Assembly (NCBI GenBank): GCA_025362495.1
Contig: JANYGI010000087.1
Span: forward strand, 1 to 64,000
DNA length: 64,000 nt
Origin: Byssovorax sp.
GTDB taxonomy: Bacteria; Myxococcota_A; Polyangia; Polyangiales; Polyangiaceae
Direction of reading: 5' to 3'
A model generated the notes under the pieces. The model was given only the letters and a program-made list of their open reading frames with translations. It was not told where the DNA came from and searched no databases. Of this stretch, positions 9,734 to 19,485 are shown piece by piece (the stretch's first letter is position 1; every line of letters begins with the position of its first letter). Made by a program: the position numbers and the translations under genes.

Positions 9734-10789
9734 TCACGGCCCCGGGGGATACTCCGCCGCCGACCGCGTGTAGATCTCCTCGTACTTGGCCATCGAGCCG
9801 GTCGGGATGAAGATCCCGAACACCCCGGTCACCGAAGCAAACGAGAGCTTCACGCCCATGTTCATGGCCACGGAGCCCGTGAACACGCCGCCGGGCATGA
9901 AGTACGGCGACAGGCTCGTCACCGAGGAGACGCCGCCGTCGTCGAAGGGGCCCTTGGTGTTGAAGAGGCCGAACGTCTCGGCGGGCATCTGCGGGGTTCC
10001 AGACACCTTGTCGACCGTGATCAGCATCGGTCCCAGCGTGTCCTCGTAGGCCGCGACCGAGAGATCCGACAGCAGCGCTTTCACCGGCACCGGGTTACCC
10101 GTGCCAACCACCTTCGCGCAACCCGGCAGGGCGAGGCTCACCTGGAGCAGGAGCTCGTGCTCGCCACCCACGTTGTAGCGCCAGGCGTGGGCGTCGACGT
10201 CGACCTTGTCGCCCACCTTCACGCCGATGAAATGAAAGGCCGTGTTCGCCGAGATGAACATCTTGAGGGACTGCTGCGTGGCGCCGGCGAGATTGACCAG
10301 GTTCTCGGCCTGCTGCACGAAGATCTGGCAGGCGACGCCGGCCTGACAGCCATTCTTCGAGACGCCGGTCACGAACAGGCCCGGGGACCACACCTCGGTT
10401 GGGGCAGCGGGGTTGTCTTGCCAGATCTCGTGCAGCGTCTTCTTCACGGCGCCGGGCTCGGGCGCATCGCACGTCGGCCACATGAAGCCGCCGCTGCTGC
10501 TCGATCCGCTGCCGCTCCCGCTCGGATCGCCGCCGGCGCCCGTGGTGGCGCTCGCGCTCGCGCTCGCCGTGCTGCTCGCGGTCGAGGTCGCTCCGCCGCC
10601 GTTCCCGCCCGCGCTCGCGGTGGTCGTGCCCGTCATCGACGGCGAGCCGCCGGTGCCCGCGGCCGAGGCCGTCGACTGCGTCGTCGCGTCGGTGCCGCCA
10701 CAACCCGCGTACATGCCGGCGAGGCCCATTGATGCGAAAAAGCCCAGCGTCGCCGCCCGGGAAGCGATGTTCGTGAAAGATCGGTCCAT
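9734..10789 (-). CDS. lipoprotein with Ser/Thr/Gly/Ala-rich linker
   Basis: 351 aa from the ATG at 10789. An earlier ATG at 10801 sits directly against the only GAGG and is less likely. The signal peptide carries lipobox YAGC followed by about 70 residues of Thr/Ser/Ala/Gly low complexity, a typical myxobacterial surface-lipoprotein stalk. The globular part starts at MWPTCDAPEPGAVKKTLHEIWQDNP and contains two Cys pairs and repeated hydrophobic beta segments. No domain is recognised. The gene is divergent from the HCCA-isomerase pair, with a 49-base shared promoter region. Confidence 0.7.
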   Translation of the reverse strand: MDRSFTNIASRAATLGFFASMGLAGMYAGCGGTDATTQSTASAAGTGGSPSMTGTTTASAGGNGGGATSTASSTASASASATTGAGGDPSGSGSGSSSSGGFMWPTCDAPEPGAVKKTLHEIWQDNPAAPTEVWSPGLFVTGVSKNGCQAGVACQIFVQQAENLVNLAGATQQSLKMFISANTAFHFIGVKVGDKVDVDAHAWRYNVGGEHELLLQVSLALPGCAKVVGTGNPVPVKALLSDLSVAAYEDTLGPMLITVDKVSGTPQMPAETFGLFNTKGPFDDGGVSSVTSLSPYFMPGGVFTGSVAMNMGVKLSFASVTGVFGIFIPTGSMAKYEEIYTRSAAEYPPGP

Positions 10790-10838
10790 GCTCGCGAGCA
10801 TACCTCAAGCGCGCTTTCTCGTACTAGGCTCCGCCCCC

Positions 10839-11468
10839 GTGAAGCGCGTCGACTTCTTCTACGACTTCTCGTGCCCGTACGCGTACCTCGCGCACACGCA
10901 GATCGAGGCCCTGTGCGCCCGCGCGGGCGCCGAGCTCGCGTGGCGACCGATGCTGCTCGGCGGCGTCTTCCAGGCCGTGGGGACCGTGCAGGTCCCCTTC
11001 GCCGTGATGTCGACCGCGAAGGCCCGGCACAACGCCTTCGACATGATGCGCTGGGCCGATTTTTTCGGCGTTCCGCTGACGATGCCTGCCACGCACCCGA
11101 ACCGCACGGTGCTCGCGCTCCGGGCCACGCTCGCGGCCGACGCCGCCGACATTCCTCGCGCGAGCAAGGCGATCTTCGCCGCGTACTGGGTCCACGGGCG
11201 CGACGTCGCCGAGCCCGACGTGGTGCGGCAAGCCCTCGACGGCGCCGGGCTCGACGGCAAGGAGCTCGTCGCGCGCGCCGACGATCCCGCGATCAAGGCG
11301 GCCCTCCGCGTCCGCACCGACGAGGCGGTAGCGCACGGCGTCTTCGGCGCGCCGGCCTTCGTCGTCACCGCGCCCGGCGTCTCGGGCGATCTGTTCTGGG
11401 GCCAGGATCGCCTCGATTTCGTCGAGAAGGCCCTCGGCGGCTGGTCCGTGAAAGAAGGAAACCCATGA
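10839..11468 (+). CDS. DsbA-fold 2-hydroxychromene-2-carboxylate isomerase/kappa-GST family protein (copy 1)
   Basis: 209 aa from a GTG at 10839. The opening VDFFYDFSCPYAYLAHTQIEAL is the family signature, with the residue after the DF motif at the catalytic/glutathione position. The central MRWADFFGVPL and the C-terminal GVFGAPAFVV...FWGQDRLDFVEKAL complete the thioredoxin-like fold with inserted helical domain. The family contains glutathione-dependent isomerases of naphthalene-type catabolism and general kappa-class GSTs; no ring-cleavage genes are nearby, so substrate is unknown. The gene stop overlaps the next start as ATGA. Confidence 0.87.
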   Translation: MKRVDFFYDFSCPYAYLAHTQIEALCARAGAELAWRPMLLGGVFQAVGTVQVPFAVMSTAKARHNAFDMMRWADFFGVPLTMPATHPNRTVLALRATLAADAADIPRASKAIFAAYWVHGRDVAEPDVVRQALDGAGLDGKELVARADDPAIKAALRVRTDEAVAHGVFGAPAFVVTAPGVSGDLFWGQDRLDFVEKALGGWSVKEGNP

Positions 11469-12073
11469 AAGAGCTGTCGTTCTTCTTCGATTTTTCAAGC
11501 CCCTTCGCCTACCTCGCGTCGACGCAGGTCGAGGCCGTCGCGGCGCGCGCCGGGGCCACGGTGCGCTACCGCCCGTTCCTCCTCGGCGCCCTCTTCAAGG
11601 CCCTCGGCGGGCCCGACGTCCCGCTCTTCGCGATGCCGCCGACCAAGCAGCGCCACGCGCGCGACGACATGTTCCGCTGGGCCGATTTCCACGGCGTCCC
11701 GCTGAAGTTTCCGAGCCGCTTCCCGATCAACACCGTCAAATCGCTGCGGATGATCCTCCAGCTCGACGAGGCCTCGCGTGCGCCGCTGCTGCACGCGCTC
11801 TTCCACGCGGCCTGGGTCGACGATCGCGATCTCAACGACGACGCCGTGCTCATCGACATCGCAGCGAGCGTGGGCCTCGACGGCGCGGCGCTCGTGGCCG
11901 GTACGAAGAACGATGCCGTGAAGGCGCAGCTCAAGGCCGCCACCGATGAGGCCGTGAAGCTGGGCTTGTTTGGTGCCCCCACGTTCATGGTGGGCGACCT
12001 GCTCTTCTGGGGTCAGGACCGCCTCGCGTTCGTCGAAAAAGCCCTGCACGGCTGGCGACCGCGCGGCGAATGA
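11465..12073 (+). CDS. DsbA-fold 2-hydroxychromene-2-carboxylate isomerase/kappa-GST family protein (copy 2)
   Basis: 202 aa paralogue of the preceding gene, translationally coupled through an ATGA overlap. It has the same landmarks: FFFDFSSPFAYLASTQVEAV at the N-terminus (SSP where copy 1 has SCP), MFRWADFHGVPLKFP in the middle, and GLFGAPTFMVGDLLFWGQDRLAFVEKAL at the end. The SSP form matches the catalytic serine of characterised HCCA isomerases, so this copy is the likelier isomerase-type enzyme. A heterodimeric or divided-labour arrangement is possible but not shown. Confidence 0.87.
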   Translation: MKELSFFFDFSSPFAYLASTQVEAVAARAGATVRYRPFLLGALFKALGGPDVPLFAMPPTKQRHARDDMFRWADFHGVPLKFPSRFPINTVKSLRMILQLDEASRAPLLHALFHAAWVDDRDLNDDAVLIDIAASVGLDGAALVAGTKNDAVKAQLKAATDEAVKLGLFGAPTFMVGDLLFWGQDRLAFVEKALHGWRPRGE

Positions 12074-12179
12074 CCACGTCGAGACGCCTCGAACGGTTGT
12101 CCTACATTGTCCGACTTAAGTGAGGCTCAGGTCGGCATTGAGGGATGACTTCCGAGTCCTCCCGCGTACCTTCGTTCGC

Positions 12180-12491
12180 ATGACGAAATTGCCCCACGTC
12201 GTTCTCGCCACACTCTTCGGCCTCCTGGCCGCCCCGGTGCTGGACGCGACGCTCGGCAACAACATCGCCCAGGCCTCCGAAGAGGCCGACCTCGTCGTCG
12301 GCACCGAGCTGGTCGCCACGGCCGACGTCGCGCTTCACAAGGCCGAGATCGCCAAAGGCTCACACGTCAGCGTCACGAAGCTGCGCCTCAGCGCCGGCCA
12401 CCTCGACGGCGTCGACGTGGCCCTCGCCGACGGCCACGTCGTGAAGGTCACGATGGGCACCGTGCGCAGCTACTTCCAGGTCGCGCAGTAG
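12180..12491 (+). CDS. small exported protein of unknown function
   Basis: 103 aa from the ATG at 12180. The frame extends upstream to 12120 but without a sensible N-terminus. A signal peptide covers about the first 30 residues (a hydrophobic core followed by a possible cleavage after AQA). The mature part, about 70 residues, is made of short beta strands: VGTELVATADVALHKAEIAKGSHVSVTKLRL, then VDVALADGHVVKVTMGTVRSYF, suggesting a small SH3-like or beta-barrel domain. No family is assigned. It is convergent with the RegA gene, whose stop is only 5 bases away. Confidence 0.6.
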   Translation: MTKLPHVVLATLFGLLAAPVLDATLGNNIAQASEEADLVVGTELVATADVALHKAEIAKGSHVSVTKLRLSAGHLDGVDVALADGHVVKVTMGTVRSYFQVAQ

Positions 12492-12496
12492 CCTCT

Positions 12497-13039
12497 TCAG
12501 CTGATCTTCTTCAGCTTTCGCTGGAGCGTGCGCCGGTCGATCCCCAGCATCTTCGCCGCGCTCGCGACCACGCCGCCCGAGTCCACAAGCGCCTTGCGGA
12601 TGGTGTCGCGCTCGAGCTCGTCGAGGTTGTAGACGCGCACCGGCTGCTCCATCAGCGCCTCGCCCACGGGGCGCTCCGGGAGCGCGGCGGCCTCGCGCAG
12701 CAGGCGATCGGCGTCGATCGGCTTCGTCATCAGCGTGTCGGCGCCCTCCTTCACGGCGGCCACCGCGAGCGGGATGTCGCCGTAGCCGGTGAGCATCACG
12801 ATGATCGCCGAGGGGCGCATGCGCCGGTAGCTCGACAGCGCCGAGAGGCCGTCGCGCTTCGGCATCCGGTAGTCGATGATGACCAGATCGGCGGGCTCGT
12901 ACTCCAGCGCGACCAGGCCCTCTTCCACCGTGGCCGCCGTCCGCGCGCGCACGCCGCGACGCCGCAGCGCGCCGCCGAGCGTGGTGCGGAACGCGTCGTC
13001 GTCGTCGATCACCAGCGCCGTCTCGAGCTTCCGCGTCAC
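12497..13039 (-). CDS. regA: RegA/PrrA/ActR-type response regulator
   Basis: 180 aa redox-response regulator. Receiver domain: acidic pocket DDDD at residues 12-15, phosphoacceptor D56 in LVIIDYRMP, conserved Thr in MLTGYGD and Lys in TKPID. A short Pro-rich linker leads to a Fis-type helix-turn-helix (ERDTIRKALVDSGGVVASAAKMLGIDRRTLQRKLKKI) with no AAA+ domain between. That two-domain layout is characteristic of RegA/PrrA/ActR. The GTG start at 13039 overlaps the kinase stop as GTGA, and the longer upstream frame is a shadow of the kinase gene. It lies at the end of the ACIII-caa3 operon and probably controls it. Confidence 0.88.
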   Translation of the reverse strand: MTRKLETALVIDDDDAFRTTLGGALRRRGVRARTAATVEEGLVALEYEPADLVIIDYRMPKRDGLSALSSYRRMRPSAIIVMLTGYGDIPLAVAAVKEGADTLMTKPIDADRLLREAAALPERPVGEALMEQPVRVYNLDELERDTIRKALVDSGGVVASAAKMLGIDRRTLQRKLKKIS

Positions 13040-14412
13040 GATCGCACCTCGGTCTTCGCGTCGGCGTTCACGACGGGGAGCAGCAGCGTCACCCGCGCTC
13101 CGCCCTCCACCGCGTTCTCGATCCGCAGCGTCGCGCGCATCCGCTTCGCCAGGACCGAGCTCACGTACAGGCCGAGGCCCATGCCGCCCTGGTCTTCTTT
13201 TGTCGTGTGGAATGGCTCGCCGAGGCGCTCCAAGATCTCCGCGCTGAAGCCCGGGCCGTCGTCGGTCACGCTCACCTCGATCCACTTCGGCCGCGCGGTG
13301 ACGGCGATCTCGAGGCGGCGCGCGACGTGCCCCTCGGGCGACGTGGCCTGCACCGCGTTGCTGAGCAGGTTCGTCAGCACCTGGCAGAGGCCGACCTCGA
13401 GCACCGTGGCCACCACCGGCTCGGGGCCGAGGAACACGCGCTCACCCTTGAAACCAAGCCGATCCAGCTCCTTCTCGGCGTACTCCGAGACCAGCTCGCA
13501 GAGGTCGACCCGGGTGGCGCGCTGATCGGGCCGGATGTGGCCGCGCAGCAAGCCGACGATGTCGCTGGCGCGGCGCGCCTCCTTGGCGATGGTCTGGGCC
13601 ATCGTCGGCGCCTCGGGATCGCCGTCGCGGATCATGTCGACGAGCTCGTTGCTGCCGAGCAAGATCGTCGCGAGCGGGGTCGAGAGCTCGTGCGACATGC
13701 CGCCGACGAGGCGCCCCAGCATCGCCAGCTTCTCGTTGCGCGCGCCCTCGCGCCGGAGCTCGTCGAGCCGCCGCGTGTAGACGACCGACACGAAGCCGAG
13801 GAACCAGATCAGCGACGCGAGCGAGCCGAGGCCGCCGAGCACCTCGAGGCGATCGCGGCCGAGCGGCGCCGAGTCGAGCGGGAGCGGCGGAGCCCAGCAG
13901 AGCACCGCGACCATCGCCACCGCGACGAGCGCGATCCGCACCGCCGTACGGCTCGCGCAGAGGAAGCCGGCGAGCACGATCTGGAACGCGAGGAACACCG
14001 CGAAGGGATTGTGGAGGCCGCCCGACCACCAGAGCAGCGCCCCGAGCAGCACCGCGTCGAGCGTGATCTGCGCCGACACCCAGCGCGGCGCCCCGTCGCG
14101 CGGCGCCCACCGCAACGCGACCATCCATCCGACGTTGACCGCCAAGATCCCCGACAGAACGAGGAGCAGCGGCGTGAGCGCCATCGCCGGCACCAGCAGC
14201 CGCGCGACCACCACCGTCGCCGTCATGCCCACGAGCGCCAGCCAGCGGAGCTGGATCAGCCAGCCCGCGGCCGACTCCGACGAGGCGGGCGGCGGCCCCG
14301 AGACGAGCGCGGCGAGCCGCCAGCGACGACGCGGAGCCGGCGATCGAGCCGTGCCTTCGAGCGGCGTAGCGAGGGCGGAGGCCGGGTTCCATCTGTCCAC
14401 GAAGGTGCTCAC
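13036..14412 (-). CDS. regB: RegB/PrrB-type membrane redox sensor histidine kinase
   Basis: 458 aa from a GTG with AGGAG seven bases upstream. An N-terminal region of about six hydrophobic helices (residues 50-215) contains GGLHNPF at 131-137, the GGxxNPF heptapeptide that in RegB proteins lies by the quinone-sensing site. The H-box GGMSHELSTPLATI places the phosphoaccepting histidine at H241. The N, G1 and G2 boxes follow as NLLSNAVQA, DDGPGF and GMGLGLY. The dimerisation helix reads ARRASDIVGLL where RegB/PrrB enzymes have the redox-active cysteine (ADRCRDIL), so this position (A282) is not cysteine. It lies 52 bases after ctaF on the same strand. Confidence 0.88.
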   Translation of the reverse strand: MSTFVDRWNPASALATPLEGTARSPAPRRRWRLAALVSGPPPASSESAAGWLIQLRWLALVGMTATVVVARLLVPAMALTPLLLVLSGILAVNVGWMVALRWAPRDGAPRWVSAQITLDAVLLGALLWWSGGLHNPFAVFLAFQIVLAGFLCASRTAVRIALVAVAMVAVLCWAPPLPLDSAPLGRDRLEVLGGLGSLASLIWFLGFVSVVYTRRLDELRREGARNEKLAMLGRLVGGMSHELSTPLATILLGSNELVDMIRDGDPEAPTMAQTIAKEARRASDIVGLLRGHIRPDQRATRVDLCELVSEYAEKELDRLGFKGERVFLGPEPVVATVLEVGLCQVLTNLLSNAVQATSPEGHVARRLEIAVTARPKWIEVSVTDDGPGFSAEILERLGEPFHTTKEDQGGMGLGLYVSSVLAKRMRATLRIENAVEGGARVTLLLPVVNADAKTEVRS

Positions 14413-14464
14413 CGTAGGGCTCCTGTCTTACGACGTGAACAGGCATCCGGCGAGCGCGCACCGA

Positions 14465-14911
14465 TCAAGGTGTCGGCGCGCTCTCGCCCGGGATCTTCAG
14501 CGCTCCGCGCTGCTCCTTGAGCTTTTGTTCGGCCTGCGTCCCCGCGAACGGCGCCTTGATGTCTGCCGGGCGCTCGCGCTCGATGCCGTCGGCCCGCCCA
14601 CGCGTCTGGGTATCGAACATCGTGAAGATGATGAAGATGGCCAGAAACACCAGCGACACCCCGAAGATCACCGCGTGAAACTTGTGATCGTAATAGAGGT
14701 GCATGAACACGAGAGCCACCGTCGCGGCCTTGACCGAGGCGATGAGCAGCGCGATCCACAGGTTCGCCGCGCCGAAGTTCACGTAGCTCGCGCCCACAGT
14801 GACCGCGGTGAGGACGAGCAGCGCGCCCCACGTCTTCAGGTACGTGGAGAGCGGTAGTACGTGAGGGACATGGTCTTTCCCGTGAGCGGCCGGGTTTGCG
14901 TGAGCATCCAT
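14465..14911 (-). CDS. ctaF: caa3 cytochrome oxidase subunit IV
   Basis: 148 aa with three hydrophobic helices (about residues 26-48, 52-73 and 79-101) and a polar C-terminal tail of some 45 residues. HVLPLSTYLKTWGALLVLTAVTVGASYVNFG followed by KAATVALVFMHLYYDHK is the conserved pattern of prokaryotic cytochrome c oxidase subunit IV. This non-catalytic subunit stabilises the CuB/haem a3 site in related enzymes. It is the last oxidase gene of the operon, 3 bases after ctaE and 52 bases before regB. Confidence 0.9.
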   Translation of the reverse strand: MDAHANPAAHGKDHVPHVLPLSTYLKTWGALLVLTAVTVGASYVNFGAANLWIALLIASVKAATVALVFMHLYYDHKFHAVIFGVSLVFLAIFIIFTMFDTQTRGRADGIERERPADIKAPFAGTQAEQKLKEQRGALKIPGESAPTP

Positions 14912-14914
14912 GAT

Positions 14915-15570
14915 TCAACCGATCAGGTAGAGGAGCGGAAAGAGGTAGATCCACACGAGATCGACGAGGTGCCAGTAGAGCCCGAAGCCCTCGACAGGGG
15001 CGTAGTACCGGCTCGAGAACTCGCCGCGCATGTTCCGCCGGAGGAGCCAGATCATCAGGCCCATCCCGATCAGGATGTGAATCCCGTGGATCCCCGTCAT
15101 CATGAAGTAGACGGCGAAGAAGATGCCGGCGTGATGGCCGTGGAAGCCTTCGGCGGTGAAGTATCTCCCGGGGAGCAACCCCTCGTGGAACTTGTGGCTG
15201 TACTCGAAGAACTTGATGGTGAGGAACACGCACGAGAGCGCCAGCGTGACCCCGATGAGCAAGCTTGTGAGTTTGGTTTTGCTCATCTGCGCCGACCGCA
15301 CGGCGAGGGCCATCGTCAGGCTGGAGCAGATCAGGACCACGGTGTTGACGGCGCCCATCACGCGGTTCAGGTGGTGATGCGCCTCGACGAAATCGGCGTA
15401 GTACCAGCTCCGGAACACGGCGAAGGCGCAGAACAGGCCGCCGAACAGCAAGATCTCGGTGACGAGGAAGAGCCAGATACCCATCCGGCCTGCGTCGAAC
15501 TGCACGTCGGCGCTGTCGAAATGGTGGGCGACCTGGAACTCGTTCTCCCGGGCGGGCTTGTCGGTGGCGC

Positions 15571-15574
<4 letters not shown>
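14915..15574 (-). CDS. ctaE: caa3 cytochrome oxidase subunit III
   Basis: 219 aa integral membrane protein with five helices, the shorter five-helix form of haem-copper oxidase subunit III. Recognisable blocks are [57 protein letters not shown] and [20 protein letters not shown]. The GTG start overlaps the ctaD stop in GTGA, giving translational coupling. Subunit III assists assembly and proton uptake but carries no metal. Confidence 0.93.
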
Positions 15575-17205
<1,631 letters not shown>

Positions 17206-17239
17206 GGTGCTTCTGCTTTCCAGATCTCTCGTGCGACGC

Positions 17240-18190
17240 TCAGTTGACCGACTTGAGGTAGGCGATGAGCGCGTCGATTTCCCTGTCCTTGAGCAACCCC
17301 TGGAACGTGGGCATCGCGGCCGGATAGCCGCGGACGATCTTCGCGCCGGGGTTCAAGATGCTCTCGCGAATGTAGTTCTCGTCGACCTTCACCGACGCTC
17401 CGCCCTCGAGGTCTTCGCTCCGGCCAATCAGCCCCTTGAGCGAGGGGCCTTGAATGCGCGAGCCATCGAGCGAGTGGCAGGTGGCGCAGCTCCGCTGCGT
17501 GAAGAGCTTCTTTCCGAGCTCGGCCGGCGGGAGATCGCTGGCCCCGCCGCCCTTCTCGAGCCAGTCTTTGTACACCGGCTCATCCATCACGATGATCTTC
17601 GCGCCCATGTCGGAGTGGCCGGTGCCGCAGTACTCCGCGCAGAGGACGGCGACGTCCTTGGCCTCGGTGGCCTGAAACCACGTGGTGGTGTAGGCCCCGG
17701 GGACGAGGTCTTGCTTGATGCGAAACTCGGGGACGAAGAAGCTGTGGACGATGTCCTTCGACGACATCACCAGACGAACCGGCCTGTCCTTCGGGACGCC
17801 GAGCTCGTTCACCGTCGTCGTGCCGTTGGGGTAGGTGAAGGTCCAGAGCCACTTCTCCGCGGTGACCTGGATCTCGAGCGCCTCGGCGGGCGCGACGGCG
17901 GCGCTCGCGTACCCCTTGAGTCCCATCGCGAAGAGGCCGAGCAGCATCAGCGCGGGGATCGTCGTCCACACGATCTCCAGCGCCGTGCTGTGGTCGATCG
18001 ACGACGTCTTCTCGCCCTCGCGGCGGCGGCGGTAGCGCACGGCGAAATACGCCATCGCGCCCACGACGAGCACGAAGAAGCCGACGGAGAGCCAGTAGAC
18101 GACGTGGAACCCGGCGTCGACCTCGGGCGCCAGGGTGGACGTCTGTCGAGGGAGCCAGAACGAGCCGATGTCGATGGGGGTGAGTCTCAT
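17240..18190 (-). CDS. ctaC: caa3 cytochrome oxidase subunit II with fused cytochrome c domain
   Basis: 316 aa. Two N-terminal helices (about residues 28-49 and 71-92) anchor a periplasmic cupredoxin domain whose CuA site is visible as [11 protein letters not shown] plus [12 protein letters not shown]. From about residue 220 a class I cytochrome c domain follows with haem motif CATCH and a distal methionine region AAMPTFQG. The fusion defines the enzyme as caa3. It would take electrons from the ACIII cytochromes encoded upstream in the same operon. The start overlaps the SCO stop as ATGA. Confidence 0.95.
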   Translation of the reverse strand: MRLTPIDIGSFWLPRQTSTLAPEVDAGFHVVYWLSVGFFVLVVGAMAYFAVRYRRRREGEKTSSIDHSTALEIVWTTIPALMLLGLFAMGLKGYASAAVAPAEALEIQVTAEKWLWTFTYPNGTTTVNELGVPKDRPVRLVMSSKDIVHSFFVPEFRIKQDLVPGAYTTTWFQATEAKDVAVLCAEYCGTGHSDMGAKIIVMDEPVYKDWLEKGGGASDLPPAELGKKLFTQRSCATCHSLDGSRIQGPSLKGLIGRSEDLEGGASVKVDENYIRESILNPGAKIVRGYPAAMPTFQGLLKDREIDALIAYLKSVN

Positions 18191-19032
18191 GACGAGTGCT
18201 CCGCTTCCGGCGTGGACAGCGGCTTTCGCTCCCTGCGCCAGAAGCGCAGGAGCCAGAGCGCGAGGACCGCGAGGGTGACGACGCCCGACGCCCGCACGAG
18301 GCGCGTCGTGGCGATTACATAGCCGCGCGCGAGAGGATCGTAGTGGAAGCAGAAGAGCAGGACGCGGTCGACTACCGTGCCGATCTTGCCCTCCGACGCC
18401 TCGAGCAGAGCGAGCTTGAAGCCCGGGAACGTGATGCCGTAGAGCGTGCGCGACAGCCGCCCGTCAGGCGTGTACACGAAGGAGCCCGCCGCGTGGGCGA
18501 ACTGCTTGGTGGACTCGTCCCATCGATAGTGAAAGCCGGCCGCCGAGGCCAGTGCCTTGACCTGCGCCTCGTCGCCGACCAGGAAATCGAAGCCGTTTTC
18601 GCCGACGGGGCGGCCATAGGCGTCGAGGTAATTCATCCGCTTCTTCGCGGCGCTCTCCACGGTGTCGCGCGGATCGAAGCTGACGACGACGACGCGGTAC
18701 TCGTCGCCCGCCGTCCAGCGGAGCTTCTTCATCTCGTCGAGCGCGCCGTTGATCACCAGCGTGCAGAGCATCGGACACTCGTAGTAGGCGAGCACCAGCA
18801 CGACAGGTCGCTTGCCGTCGAGGTAATCCCCGATGGTGACGGCGCGGCCGGATTGATCGCGGAGGGCGATGTCGCGCGGGAGCGCCGCGCCCTGCCGATC
18901 TTCGATGTCGATGCCCTGGAGCTCCGCCGGGACAGTGGAGTCCTTGGCCGACGCCGGGCGCGCCGCGACGAGCGCCACCAGCGCGAGCGCGAGCGCCGAG
19001 ACGAGGACTCGAATCCTGGAGCCCGGCGCCAT
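18187..19032 (-). CDS. SCO1/SenC-family copper chaperone
   Basis: 281 aa from the ATG at 19032. A longer upstream frame is a shadow of the preceding gene. A signal peptide or anchor (residues 7-27) precedes a thioredoxin-like domain with the copper-binding CPMLC in YYECPMLCTLV. A later segment, FAHAAGSFVYTPDGRLSRTLYG, includes a candidate third ligand histidine. A second hydrophobic helix near the C-terminus (VVTLAVLALWLLRFW) would anchor it. SCO proteins deliver copper to the CuA site of subunit II, and the gene lies directly before ctaC with an ATGA overlap. Confidence 0.88.
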   Translation of the reverse strand: MAPGSRIRVLVSALALALVALVAARPASAKDSTVPAELQGIDIEDRQGAALPRDIALRDQSGRAVTIGDYLDGKRPVVLVLAYYECPMLCTLVINGALDEMKKLRWTAGDEYRVVVVSFDPRDTVESAAKKRMNYLDAYGRPVGENGFDFLVGDEAQVKALASAAGFHYRWDESTKQFAHAAGSFVYTPDGRLSRTLYGITFPGFKLALLEASEGKIGTVVDRVLLFCFHYDPLARGYVIATTRLVRASGVVTLAVLALWLLRFWRRERKPLSTPEAEHSS

Positions 19033-19034
19033 GA

Positions 19035-19472
19035 CTACCGGGTCCCCATCGGCGCGCGGGGAGCCTCGACCGGAGCCGCGGCGCGGGCCCGGTAGGCGGC
19101 CAGCGTCAGCTCGCGGGCGCGGTCGACCGGGATGCGGACGACTCCATCCTTGCGATTCACCCACTGGTAACGCGAGAGCTTGGCCTGCTCCTCGGCGCGC
19201 AGCTCCCGGAGCTCGGTCCCCTGGGGCTCGAGCTGCTTGGCCGAGATCTCGTGGTTGAACACCGATCGAAAGATCTCGTTGACGCCGATGACCACGCCCA
19301 CGAGCAGCGCCAGGGTGGAGACGACGATGGCGCCGATCATCCGGTTCTTCGGCTGGTCTTGCTCGCACTCCGGCTCCTCGTGGGGCGCGGCGACGACCTC
19401 GGCCAGAGATCCGGACTCCGGCGCGGCCGGGATCGGGAGAGGCGTCTTGTCGGAGACTGCTTCGGTGTCCAT
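19035..19472 (-). CDS. single-TM protein of the ACIII/caa3 operon
   Basis: 145 aa if translation starts at the ATG at 19472. An ATG two codons earlier abuts the AGAGGA ribosome binding site, so the inner one is preferred. The cytoplasmic N-terminus is acidic and Pro-rich (about 50 residues). One transmembrane helix follows (IGAIVVSTLALLVGVVIGV), then a periplasmic segment ending YQWVNRKDGVVRIPVDRARELTLAAY and a short tail. The VNRKxGVVRIPxDRA block is seen in small proteins encoded beside ACIII and caa3 oxidases, but the function is not known. It lies 13 bases after actF and 2 bases before SCO. Confidence 0.75.
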   Translation of the reverse strand: MDTEAVSDKTPLPIPAAPESGSLAEVVAAPHEEPECEQDQPKNRMIGAIVVSTLALLVGVVIGVNEIFRSVFNHEISAKQLEPQGTELRELRAEEQAKLSRYQWVNRKDGVVRIPVDRARELTLAAYRARAAAPVEAPRAPMGTR

Positions 19473-19485
19473 ATCCATTCTCCTC

